NCBI RefSeq assembly: GCF_003336675.1
Contig: NZ_QPII01000001.1
Location: 124,001 to 188,000, forward strand
DNA from: Billgrantia montanilacus
GTDB taxonomy: Bacteria; Pseudomonadota; Gammaproteobacteria; Pseudomonadales; Halomonadaceae
Direction of reading: 5' to 3'
Length of the DNA stretch: 64,000 nucleotides
Below, in pieces: positions 8,700-16,613 of the stretch. A program made the translations under genes and the position numbers. The first letter of the stretch is position 1; each line of letters opens with the position of its first letter. A model generated the notes under the pieces. It was not told the origin of the DNA. It made no database searches and saw only the letters and a list, made by a program, of their open reading frames with translations.

Positions 8700-9576
8700 A
8701 CAATACCATTCAGCCTTCACCGCGTCAGGTGATGGCCTTCCCCCCGTGGAAGTCTACGAAGATATCGCCGGTCACCCACGGTATCTTGACGATCCTGCCC
8801 CTAAGGACCTTGGTACCGAGGGCGTAACCGAAACTCCTGTGCAGCCCTCCCGCACCGCTATTGGAAGTGCGGTGTGCAATTTCATCGGTGACGTTTTGGT
8901 TCGTTTTGGCCATCAGCAACCTGGGATAGGGGCAAGGACGCTGTGGATGTCGCAGATCACTCAGATGATGGCGGCAAATCAGGGGCGTGTTGTCACACAA
9001 TCACCGATTTTTGGCCCTTTTCATCCAGCACTAGGCTTCCTATCTCTCTCACTAATCGACCCGGAATATCAGATATCTCTGGGTTACTATCCCTCTGATT
9101 TTTCAGCTGAAGATGGTTTGATCGCGAACAGCCAGTTACTGGCGATCTTCACCAATCGCCAAGTCGATATGGGGCGCAGGCTATCTGTCATGCGGCATGA
9201 CCTCGGCAGTTGTAGCCCCATCATGCTAGTCAAGCACCACGGCCGTCAGGGCGAACGAGTGCTCCAGTACACGCCGGCCTCTAGGGTAGGAATTGATGGG
9301 GCCAACCCAGACTACCCCCTTCTTATGGGAGAGGCTAAGGTCCTCGCCAGTATTCTCCGTCCCGAGCTGATATCGCTGATGCAAAGAGTCATTAGCCGCT
9401 GGTCCAACAGGCCGGTGGATGCGCGCAACGCGGATGCCCATGATGGGATTATTTGGCTCTGGCTCGTAGCCGATGAGCTGGGTCTGTCATCGTCCCAGTT
9501 CGATGAGGTCAATTGGACGATGCATCGATCTGCTCGGTATATCGGTCAGTCCCAGGATCTCCTGATCCGTACCTGA
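8656..9576 (+). CDS. Uncharacterised 306-residue island protein
   Basis: No family is recognised. The start ATG 8656 has AAGGAG nine bases upstream. The protein is soluble with no signal peptide. It has a hydrophobic-aromatic middle (PIFGPFHPALGFLSLSLIDPEYQISLGYYPSDF) and a Ser/Arg-rich C-terminal part. It lies between the recombinase and the primase/helicase and is followed by a GC-rich hairpin. By position it may serve replication or maintenance of the element, but this is only inference from context. Confidence 0.55.
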   Translation: MSVTDLPRCKAKHVEQYHSAFTASGDGLPPVEVYEDIAGHPRYLDDPAPKDLGTEGVTETPVQPSRTAIGSAVCNFIGDVLVRFGHQQPGIGARTLWMSQITQMMAANQGRVVTQSPIFGPFHPALGFLSLSLIDPEYQISLGYYPSDFSAEDGLIANSQLLAIFTNRQVDMGRRLSVMRHDLGSCSPIMLVKHHGRQGERVLQYTPASRVGIDGANPDYPLLMGEAKVLASILRPELISLMQRVISRWSNRPVDARNADAHDGIIWLWLVADELGLSSSQFDEVNWTMHRSARYIGQSQDLLIRT

Positions 9577-9599
9577 ACTCAAAAACAACCAGTAGTTCA

Positions 9600-9617
9600 G
9601 GGGGCTCAATAGCCCCC
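9600..9617 (+). terminator. GC-rich hairpin after the unknown gene
   Basis: GGGGGCT (9600-9606) pairs perfectly with AGCCCCC (9611-9617) around a four-base loop. There is no T-tract, so it may act as an RNA end or stabiliser and not as a full terminator. Confidence 0.45.
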
Positions 9618-9656
9618 TGATAGACCGCTACGTCCTGAAAAAAATTCGGTGAAAAA

Positions 9657-11405
9657 ATGAACAACGCAAACGACAACCAGATCGAAAATCAGACTGATGC
9701 TTCCACTCCTAAGCTGCTGAAAAAGCCCGGTAAAAAGAAGGCGAGCCCGGAGGTCCAGCAACGTCTGGACAACATGCGTCGCCCGCACAAAGCCAGCAAG
9801 GTATGTTCCCCCAGGGCAGCAGATAAGAAGGCAGGGGAGGGGCCCGCTGCGCCTAAGCCTGCCCAGCAGCCCAGCAGGAAGGGTAGCCCTGTCGGCAAGA
9901 AGAAGGAGTCAGATCCTCCCTTCGACATGAAGGTGCAGCAGCTCCTCGAAGAAGGTGGCTTCCTGGCCCAAGATGAAGCATCGAACCAGACTCTCGTGGT
10001 GAGGCAGCCAGGGAACCCCATTGCCAAGCCGGTCGATAGCCAAGATATGGCCAACCAGCTATTCGTTGACCTGACCGAAATGGGCGAAGACGTCTCTCCC
10101 GAAGCGATCGATAAGGCACTTGCCATCATCAAGACCAAGGTGAAGCACTTCGGCAAGAAGGCGCGTGTGTACTGTACCGTCGGCTATGGCGAGCACCGAC
10201 TGAAACGTGTCGTCGATCTTCGACATGAAGATGGCGCGCTGGCAGTCCTCGAAAATGGCCAGGTACGCATCGCCTATGACGGTGAGAAGTCTGTCATGCT
10301 CAGGCGCCCTGGGATGGCAGCTTTCCCCATGCCGGCTAATGAGCCAGACCCTGAGCTGGATGGGCTGAATCCGCTGGTCGATCTGATCAATGCGCCAGAG
10401 GAGGAGAAGTACCTCCTACTTGCCTGGATGGCCTTTGTTTTGTCACACCCCCTCGACCCTATGGTGTCCCAGGTGTTCCTAGTGCTGCTGGGCGGTCAAG
10501 GGTCGGGCAAAAGCGCGTTCTGTAAGTGGGTGCTGCGCAAGTTCGTCGACCCCAGCAAGATGAGCGTGATGGCGCTGCCGCGCAACATCGATGACCTGGC
10601 GGTAGCCGCGAGCTATACCTACATGCCCATCATCGACAATGTTCGCAACCTGTCTCGTGCCTACAGTGACCGTTTCTGCAAGATGTCCACCGGGGGGGAG
10701 GTGCTGAAGCGCAAGCTTTACACCGATGGCGACCCCCACGTGTCGACGCTGCAGACCTGCCTGGTGATCAATGGCATTGTCAACCCGGTGACAGAGCCGG
10801 ATCTCAGCAGCCGCTGCCTGTTCGTGCATCTTGAAGCCCTGGATGCCGACCGGCGCATGAGCGAAACCGGCATGGACGACTATCTCACCGAGCATGAAGG
10901 TACGATTTTCCGGGCACTGCTGGAGCTGGCCGCTCAGGCGCTCAATGTCGTAGATAGTGTTGAGCCCCAACGCCCCCTGCGGATGCTGGAGTTCTCCCGC
11001 TGGCTGGCCGCTTGCGAGCAGGTCATGGGCCTCGATGCGGGTTACCTCGAAGACGCCTACGCCAACAATCAGGCGAGCGCCTACGAATCCTCGATCGGGG
11101 AGCAACCGCTGGCCAATGGCCTCTATAACTTCGCTCTGCTCTACTGTGTCGATCAACCGTGGGTAGGGACCTGTGGGGAGCTCCTGCCGCTACTGGAAGA
11201 GCTGGTCTCGGATCGGGATATCCGCGCTCACTTCCATCAATGGCCGCACAACCCGGAGTCCCTGGGACGACGCTTCACGCAGCATGCTGCCTCACTGGAT
11301 GCCCTTGGGGTCAAGCTGGAGCGCCTACCACGTAGCCGGACTCGTCAGGTGAAAATCTCTCTCAAAGACGATTACCCACGTCTTGCTGAGCTAGCGCAAG
11401 CCTAA
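9657..11405 (+). CDS. P4-type phage/plasmid primase-helicase-like ATPase
   Basis: This 582-residue protein likely loads or unwinds DNA for replication of the island after excision. The first 150 residues are Lys/Pro-rich and probably disordered. An ATPase domain follows, with Walker A GGQGSGKS at residues 279-286 and a Walker B-like YMPIIDNVR near 322-330, followed by SRCLFVHLEAL, an arginine-finger-like segment seen in superfamily 3 and DUF5906/P4-type helicases. The remaining C-terminal 180 residues are helical. A primase active site is not obvious, so it may be helicase only. It is followed by the integrase, the usual pairing on P4-like elements. Confidence 0.75.
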   Translation: MNNANDNQIENQTDASTPKLLKKPGKKKASPEVQQRLDNMRRPHKASKVCSPRAADKKAGEGPAAPKPAQQPSRKGSPVGKKKESDPPFDMKVQQLLEEGGFLAQDEASNQTLVVRQPGNPIAKPVDSQDMANQLFVDLTEMGEDVSPEAIDKALAIIKTKVKHFGKKARVYCTVGYGEHRLKRVVDLRHEDGALAVLENGQVRIAYDGEKSVMLRRPGMAAFPMPANEPDPELDGLNPLVDLINAPEEEKYLLLAWMAFVLSHPLDPMVSQVFLVLLGGQGSGKSAFCKWVLRKFVDPSKMSVMALPRNIDDLAVAASYTYMPIIDNVRNLSRAYSDRFCKMSTGGEVLKRKLYTDGDPHVSTLQTCLVINGIVNPVTEPDLSSRCLFVHLEALDADRRMSETGMDDYLTEHEGTIFRALLELAAQALNVVDSVEPQRPLRMLEFSRWLAACEQVMGLDAGYLEDAYANNQASAYESSIGEQPLANGLYNFALLYCVDQPWVGTCGELLPLLEELVSDRDIRAHFHQWPHNPESLGRRFTQHAASLDALGVKLERLPRSRTRQVKISLKDDYPRLAELAQA

Positions 11406-11553
11406 CCCGCCTGGAGGGGCTGTGGGTCATCCGCAGCCCCCTTATCCCGTTGTCATCATGCCGATCAGCTCGCCCCCTGCGTCAGGTCGTCGGGTGTCGA
11501 CGGTTACCGCCGAGACATTCTTTATATCGCGTCACCAACGGCCAGGAGGAGAT

Positions 11554-12813
11554 ATGCCTGTCGTCAACCTTACCGCCAATGTTATCAAGCGCCTGCACTG
11601 CCCAGAAGGGAAGCGTCGTATCGAATATTGCGACCGCCAGTCCCCGGGGTTCTATGTGGAGGTCAGGCGCACCACCCCCGGCAAGGGCACCTACTATCTG
11701 CGTCACACCACGGAACAGAAGAAGAACCAGCACTTCAAATTGGGTACTACGACCGAGATTTCTCTGTCTCAGGCCCGGAAGAAGGCAAAGACCTTGCGTG
11801 CCGAGCTGGTCATGGAGAAAACGCCTCAGAAGGCCCAAAAATCGACCAAGGCAGTACCGACAATCAAGGCGTTCGTCGAGGAGAAGTACTTGGACTACAT
11901 CAAGACCCGCAAGCGGTCTTGGAAAACCGACTACACCCACCTACGCAGCAGGGTGATTCCCGCCTTCGGTGACAAGCGCCTGGACGAGGTCTCCCATGCC
12001 GACGTGGCGCAGTTCCACAACCGGATGCGTAACGAGGGGAGGGCACCGGCTACCTGTGATCGTCAGCTGATGATCATTCGGGCCCTCTATGCCGTGGCCA
12101 TGGAGTGGGAACTGGTCGATAGCAACCCAGCCAAGTCCGTCAAGCTGTTCAAGGAGGACAACAAGCGGGAGCGCTATCTGGATGAGGCGGAGACCAAGCG
12201 ACTGCTGGACGTGCTGCTGAAGGATAGGAATCGACCAGTGTGCTGTATCGTGCTGTTCCTGCTCAGTACTGGCGCGAGGGTAGGGGAAGCTCTCAAGGCC
12301 AAGTGGTCAGATATTGACCTCACCAAGCAAACATGGCGGATACCGGTCAGCAACGCCAAGAGCAAGAAGGAGCGGATCGTACCGCTGAATACCTCAGCAC
12401 TACAGGTACTCGTAGAGGCAAGGAGGGAGTGCGGTGGTCAGGAGTGGATATTTGTCAGCCCCAAGACCCAAGCCCCCTTCAAGTCGATCACGCTGGTCTG
12501 GCACCGGCTACGGGACAAGGCTGGGTTACCTGACTTCCGCCTGCATGATTGCCGTCATACCTACGCTTCCAAGCTGGTGGGGGCAGGGCGCTCGTTGTAC
12601 GAGGTGCAGCAGATTCTTGGGCATAGCAATCCCAAGGTCACGGAACGCTACGCTCACCTGTCCCAGGATTCCCTGCTGAGTGCTGCGTCGAGTGCCAACT
12701 GGACCTATGAGAGTGACGACGACAACCATGGGGAGGGTAGCGACAACAACGTGGGTGACAGTACCGAGGAAGACGACGCACCGATAACCTCTCGCGTCCG
12801 CAAGGCCAGCTGA
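11554..12813 (+). CDS. Tyrosine site-specific integrase
   Basis: The product catalyses integration and excision of the island. ATG 11554 is chosen because AGGAGG lies five bases upstream; the frame is open further 5' without such a site. The 419-residue protein has a short DNA-binding N-terminal domain (1-95), a core-binding SAM-like domain (about 105-195) and a catalytic domain. Catalytic residues are R242 (STGARVGEAL), H331 and R334 (LHDCRHTY), H357 (LGHSNPKV) and nucleophile Y366 (TERYAHL). The ending is acidic (Asp/Glu-rich), unusual for the family. It lies towards the right end of the element, a usual integrase position. Confidence 0.93.
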   Translation: MPVVNLTANVIKRLHCPEGKRRIEYCDRQSPGFYVEVRRTTPGKGTYYLRHTTEQKKNQHFKLGTTTEISLSQARKKAKTLRAELVMEKTPQKAQKSTKAVPTIKAFVEEKYLDYIKTRKRSWKTDYTHLRSRVIPAFGDKRLDEVSHADVAQFHNRMRNEGRAPATCDRQLMIIRALYAVAMEWELVDSNPAKSVKLFKEDNKRERYLDEAETKRLLDVLLKDRNRPVCCIVLFLLSTGARVGEALKAKWSDIDLTKQTWRIPVSNAKSKKERIVPLNTSALQVLVEARRECGGQEWIFVSPKTQAPFKSITLVWHRLRDKAGLPDFRLHDCRHTYASKLVGAGRSLYEVQQILGHSNPKVTERYAHLSQDSLLSAASSANWTYESDDDNHGEGSDNNVGDSTEEDDAPITSRVRKAS

Positions 12814-13163
12814 CCGATCGAAGATCAGAGGGGCTTTCAATACTGAGAAAATAGTGCAGCTGAGTATTATTGCTATTTTGAGGGATTGGAAACCCTATGA
12901 CTGAGGGTAGGGAAGCCTGGCTGCGTCGCTGCCTCCTATCATAAGGCGATAGCCGGATATTCCATGGGCCCCGCTGCGGGCCCTATTTTGGGGCCCTTGT
13001 GGCCTTTTTTGATGTTGGGGCAGGGCGTTGTCATAACTTAGTTGATAAATGGAGGGAACTGATCAATATGGCATTGATGATCTTTGATAAATATGATAAT
13101 TAATTTGGCATGTGGTAAATTATTTTTTGGAATCGATTTTATCTTTGCGACGTGAGGTTGTGT
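12814..13163. other. Intergenic region with terminator hairpins
   Basis: There is no gene. GGGCCC copies near 12966-12971 and 12978-12983, plus a third at 12991-12996, form alternative hairpins followed by a TATTTT run and later a TTTTTT run (13005-13010). The part after 13020 becomes AT-rich and must hold the promoter of the next gene. Confidence 0.45.
12966..12988 (+). terminator. Terminator of the integrase region
   Basis: GGGCCC (12966-12971) pairs with GGGCCC (12978-12983) around a six-base loop, followed by TATTTT. A third GGGCCC downstream offers an alternative stem ending in six T residues. Confidence 0.55.
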
Positions 13164-13880
13164 ATGGATCAGGCTAATCAGTTTAAAAAATGGTCTCTGT
13201 CTTTCTCTGGGTGTGATGGTGGCGATATCGGTAGTCAAGATAGTCCGTCTACTTGGGTATCTGGAATTGAGTGGGGAGGAGGGCATTCGCCTGAATCACT
13301 GATAGGTCATATGTCGGATGTTGAGATGGATCCTCCTTCTGGCTATGCAGGTTGGGAGAATAATCTAGCCTATATATTCAATTGGCAGGTGATGAAACTC
13401 CTTTCGGCAATTTCAGGGAGAAAGGTGGAGGAGTACAAAGAGTATGCTGAGGAAATTCAGCCATTTACGAAAGGAAGTTCTGGTTTTTTCAAAATGAACC
13501 TTTACCCAATAGCGTTTAAGGATACGAGTGAGAAGCGCTGGGAGCGCGATTTTTCTACTATCACTGGATTTGACTCGAAGCAGGGTTATGTTGATTGGTG
13601 TAGAAGGTATAGGCTGCCTATGATTCGCTCATGGTCAGAAGCTTACAGACCAAAGCTGATCATCTGCCTGGGGAAGTCGTATATTGAAGACTATGCCAAG
13701 GCTTTTGCCTGTGATGTAGGGGCCTTCGAGAAGTTGAGGATTGATGATAGAGATTTATCATGGCAGATAAATGAGTTTGGTTCGCTAGTGGCTGTGGTTC
13801 CGTTCATGGTGAATAGTAACGGCTTGGTGAAGAATGCGTCTATTCAGAAGTTTGGTGAAAAGATGTCTGAATTGATGTGA
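13164..13880 (+). CDS. Uncharacterised protein, possibly uracil-DNA-glycosylase-like fold
   Basis: This 238-residue protein begins at ATG 13164 with TGAGGT upstream. It has the opening SGCDGGDIGS then STWVSGIEWGGG (about residues 18-38). In the middle is FFKMNLYPIAFKD, and near residue 170 is RPKLIICLGKSY. A glycine-rich loop after a short strand, an N-x-x-P-I-A-F segment and a late P-K-L-I-I-x-L-G strand resemble the layout of the uracil-DNA glycosylase superfamily; this is inference from pattern only. The gene is AT-rich compared with the island backbone and lies just outside the integrase, a typical cargo position. A defence or DNA-repair role is possible but not shown. Confidence 0.55.
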   Translation: MDQANQFKKWSLSFSGCDGGDIGSQDSPSTWVSGIEWGGGHSPESLIGHMSDVEMDPPSGYAGWENNLAYIFNWQVMKLLSAISGRKVEEYKEYAEEIQPFTKGSSGFFKMNLYPIAFKDTSEKRWERDFSTITGFDSKQGYVDWCRRYRLPMIRSWSEAYRPKLIICLGKSYIEDYAKAFACDVGAFEKLRIDDRDLSWQINEFGSLVAVVPFMVNSNGLVKNASIQKFGEKMSELM

Positions 13881-14259
13881 CGTTTTGATGTGTTTCTTGG
13901 GCCATGTCTGGTGTGTGAAATCGCCTCTCTGGTAGATGACTGGCATACCTGACGACACCCGACGACCTGACGCTGGGGCTCTCGGTCCTCGACTGTCTCC
14001 CGATGGTAGGGGGAAGGTAACGTTGCTGCACCGGCTGATGGATTGGCAGTAGTGGTTCATTGCCCTTCACACAACGTGAGCACTCGCTTCGGTCCTGTTT
14101 CGGTCAGTCAGCGGTCGATGGGATTGGCTCCCTTCTCCAGATTCCAGAGGATAAGTCGGCGTGTGGCCGTTTACTTCGGTCATGCGTCGGTCAGCGCTCT
14201 CCGGTCCAGTGGTAGTCGTAAAAATCCTTTGAAATCATCTTGGTAATGAGGTTTTTTGA
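13881..14259. other. Right-end region of the island with repeats
   Basis: No gene is supported. The region holds two copies of an imperfect 21-bp direct repeat (see 14087-14194) and leads directly into a truncated radical SAM gene. The stretch is a likely recombination end of the island. Confidence 0.45.
14087..14194 (+). repeat. Pair of 21-bp imperfect direct repeats
   Basis: Copies at 14087-14107 and 14174-14194 share the pattern CTTCGGTCnTGnnTCGGTCAG (18 of 21 bases identical), 87 bases apart. They lie within 200 bases of the gene truncation and could be arm-type or accessory sites bound by the integrase or excisionase. Confidence 0.5.
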
Positions 14260-15177
14260 AGTTCTGCGAGGCTCAGCTACTGCACCTTCTGCTTCCGCTG
14301 GGCGCAGTTCGTCGGCGACAAGGAGCTCAAGTTCGCCTCCAGCGAGGCGGGGTCGCTGCACCGCTACCTGGCCGAGCACACCGAGGTCACCGACCTGCTG
14401 ATGACCGGTGGCGACCCCATGGTGATGAAGGCCAAGCACCTGCGCCAGTACCTGGAGGGGCTGATGGCCCCGGAGCTGGACCACGTCCAGGACATCCGCA
14501 TCGGCACCAAGAGCCTGACCTTCTGGCCCTATCGCTTCGTCACCGACCCCGACGCCGAGGATGTGCTTGAGCTGTTTCGCGAGTTGACCGCCGCCGGCAA
14601 GCACGTCGCCTTCATGGCGCACTTCAACCACTGGAAGGAGATGGACACCCCCATCTGCCGCGAGGCGATCCGTCGCATCCGCGCCACCGGGGCCGAGATT
14701 CGCACCCAGGCGCCGCTGCTCAAGCACATCAACGACGATGCCGACCAGTGGGCCCGCATGTGGACCACCCAGGTGCGGCTGGGGATGATTCCCTACTACA
14801 TGTTCGTCGAGCGCGACACCGGCGCCCGCCACTACTTCGAGGTGCCTCTGGTGCGTGCCTGGGAAATCTACCGCGAGGCGATGAAGCAGGTGCCGGGCCT
14901 GGCGCGTACCGCCCGCGGGCCGTCGATGTCCGCCGATCCCGGCAAGGTGGAGATTCAGGGTGTGGCCGAGATCCACGGCGAGAAGGTCTTCGTGCTGCGC
15001 TTCATCCAAGGACGCGACAGCGACTGGGTGCAGCGGCCCTTCTTTGCCAAGTACGACGAGGAAGCCACCTGGCTCAACCACCTCGAACCGGCGCTTGGGG
15101 AAAGCGAGTTCTTCTATGAGGCCGAGTTCGCGGCCATGAAGGACGAGAAACAGGCGCTGATCATGAAGGCGTCGTAG
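14260..15177 (+). pseudogene. 5'-truncated KamA-family radical SAM protein
   Basis: The frame is open from 14260 (stop codon TGA at 14257-14259) and reads SYCTFCFRWAQF, then LLMTGGDPMVM and a long C-terminal part typical of lysine-2,3-aminomutase-like KamA proteins. The CxxxCxxC iron-sulfur motif is broken: only its last two cysteines (YCTFC) remain and the residue where the first should be is Arg. All sequence N-terminal of this, normally about 100 residues, is missing. An internal ATG at 14401 would start after the cluster and could not give a working enzyme. The break coincides with the island's right end, so insertion or deletion probably destroyed the gene. Confidence 0.8.
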
Positions 15178-15283
15178 CGCTTCACTGGGTGGCTGGCAGC
15201 CGTATAGCCCCGCCCATGTCGGCCGCCTCGGGCAGATGCCGCGACAGGCGGTAGCGGGGAGGGTCGACCTTCTCGTCGGGCCA

Positions 15284-15300
15284 GCGTTAAAAATTAACGC
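15284..15300. promoter_or_regulatory. Perfect AT-rich palindrome upstream of the TRAP operon
   Basis: GCGTTAA (15284-15290) and TTAACGC (15294-15300) flank AAA. A partial copy, ACGTTAA, follows near 15308. It lies about 170 bases before the TRAP binding-protein start and could be an operator; a terminator is less likely because no T run follows. Confidence 0.4.
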
Positions 15301-15471
15301 ACACTAAACGTTAAGGGGGGCTAACATTAGAGGTGATGAAAAAGACCCCAACAAGCTGATGTTTTTTCGCTAAAGTAGGGGGGAGCGGTAGCAACCGCCA
15401 GCCAGCCATTCGGCTGTCAGGGACCTTGCTTCAGCAACGTCAGCTTGCCAATAACATCAAGAGGTGTGTTC

Positions 15472-16452
15472 ATGAAACGCCATGTATTTTCTGCGGCTGC
15501 CTTCTCCGGGGCTCTACTGGGTGCTGCCCTGGTCTCATCGCCGGCCGTCGCTCAGGATCGCTTCATTACCATCGGTACCGGTGGCCAGACCGGGGTCTAC
15601 TATGTGGTGGGACAGTCAGTCTGCCGCATGGTCAACCGCGGCAGCGACGATCACAACATCCGCTGCAACGCCCCGTCGACGGGCGGTTCAGTGGCCAACG
15701 TCAACGGCATGAAGGCCGGTGATCTGGATATGGGTGTCGTTCAGTCCGACGTTCAGTATCGCGCCTATCATGGCGAGGCCAATTTTGAATCCGACGGCGC
15801 CTGGGAAGACATGCGCTCGGTCTTCACCATGCATGGTGAGCCGTTGACCGTGGTAGCACGTGCCGATTCCGGCATCGAGCATTTCAGCGATTTCCCGGGC
15901 AAGCGTGTCAATATCGGCAACCCCGGCTCCGGGCAGCGCAACACCATGAACGTGGTGATGGATGTCATGGGCTGGGATACCGATACCTTCTCGCTGGCCT
16001 CCCAGCTGGATGCCGCCGAGCAGGCCGCGGCGCTCTCGGACAACAACATCGACGCCATGGTCTATGTGGTGGGGCATCCCAACGGCTCCATCCAGGAAGC
16101 CACCACCACGATCGATGCGCGTATCGTCCCGGTCACCGGCGACGAGATCGACGGACTGATCGAAGAGTACCCCTACTACACCCGCTCCGTGATTCCGGGC
16201 GGGCTCTATCGCGGCAATGACGAGGATGTCGAAACCTTCGGCGTGGCAGCGACCTTCGTGAGCTCCACCGACGTGGACGAAGATGTCATCTACGAGACCG
16301 TCAAGGCGGTATTCGAGAACTTCGATCGCTTCACGCGCTTGCATCCGGCATTCGAGAACCTCAACGAGGAGGACATGATCTCCGATGGCCTGACGGCGCC
16401 ACTGCATGACGGTGCGGCTCGCTACTACCGCGAGCGTGGCTGGATCGAGTAA
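15472..16452 (+). CDS. TAXI-family TRAP transporter solute-binding protein
   Basis: This is the periplasmic binding subunit of a tripartite transporter driven by ion gradients. ATG 15472 is preceded by GAGGTG. The first 24 residues form a signal peptide (AAAFSGALLGAALVSSPAVAQ). The mature protein begins DRFITIGTGGQTGVYYVVGQSVCRMVNRG, the TAXI signature T-x-G-x-x-T-G-x-Y-Y. The 326-residue length fits. The fused permease follows, after a hairpin that could lower its expression relative to this abundant subunit. The substrate is unknown; TAXI proteins bind acidic organic molecules such as glutamate or 2-oxoglutarate in known cases. Confidence 0.9.
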   Translation: MKRHVFSAAAFSGALLGAALVSSPAVAQDRFITIGTGGQTGVYYVVGQSVCRMVNRGSDDHNIRCNAPSTGGSVANVNGMKAGDLDMGVVQSDVQYRAYHGEANFESDGAWEDMRSVFTMHGEPLTVVARADSGIEHFSDFPGKRVNIGNPGSGQRNTMNVVMDVMGWDTDTFSLASQLDAAEQAAALSDNNIDAMVYVVGHPNGSIQEATTTIDARIVPVTGDEIDGLIEEYPYYTRSVIPGGLYRGNDEDVETFGVAATFVSSTDVDEDVIYETVKAVFENFDRFTRLHPAFENLNEEDMISDGLTAPLHDGAARYYRERGWIE

Positions 16453-16487
16453 ACGATTGGTCGAGGGCCCCGCCCTCCAGTGAAGGA

Positions 16488-16517
16488 TGCGCGGACACCC
16501 CGAGGGGAGTCCGCGCA
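16488..16517 (+). terminator. Intra-operon hairpin in TRAP operon
   Basis: TGCGCGGAC (16488-16496) and GTCCGCGCA (16509-16517) form a perfect 9-bp stem without a long T-tract. It lies between the binding protein and the permease gene and may give differential transcript levels. Confidence 0.6.
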
Positions 16518-16613
16518 TCTGTTTCAAGGATTGCTTTCTATAGGATTACCGCACCGTGATGACGGTTCAGAAACTGGGAACTGCACGTCAATCGACAGTG
16601 GGTAGGGCGACTT

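Noticed and set aside
14401..15177. Intact radical SAM gene starting at the internal ATG
   Set aside because: The start would fall after the iron-sulfur motif; homologous coding sequence continues upstream to the truncation, so it is a remnant.
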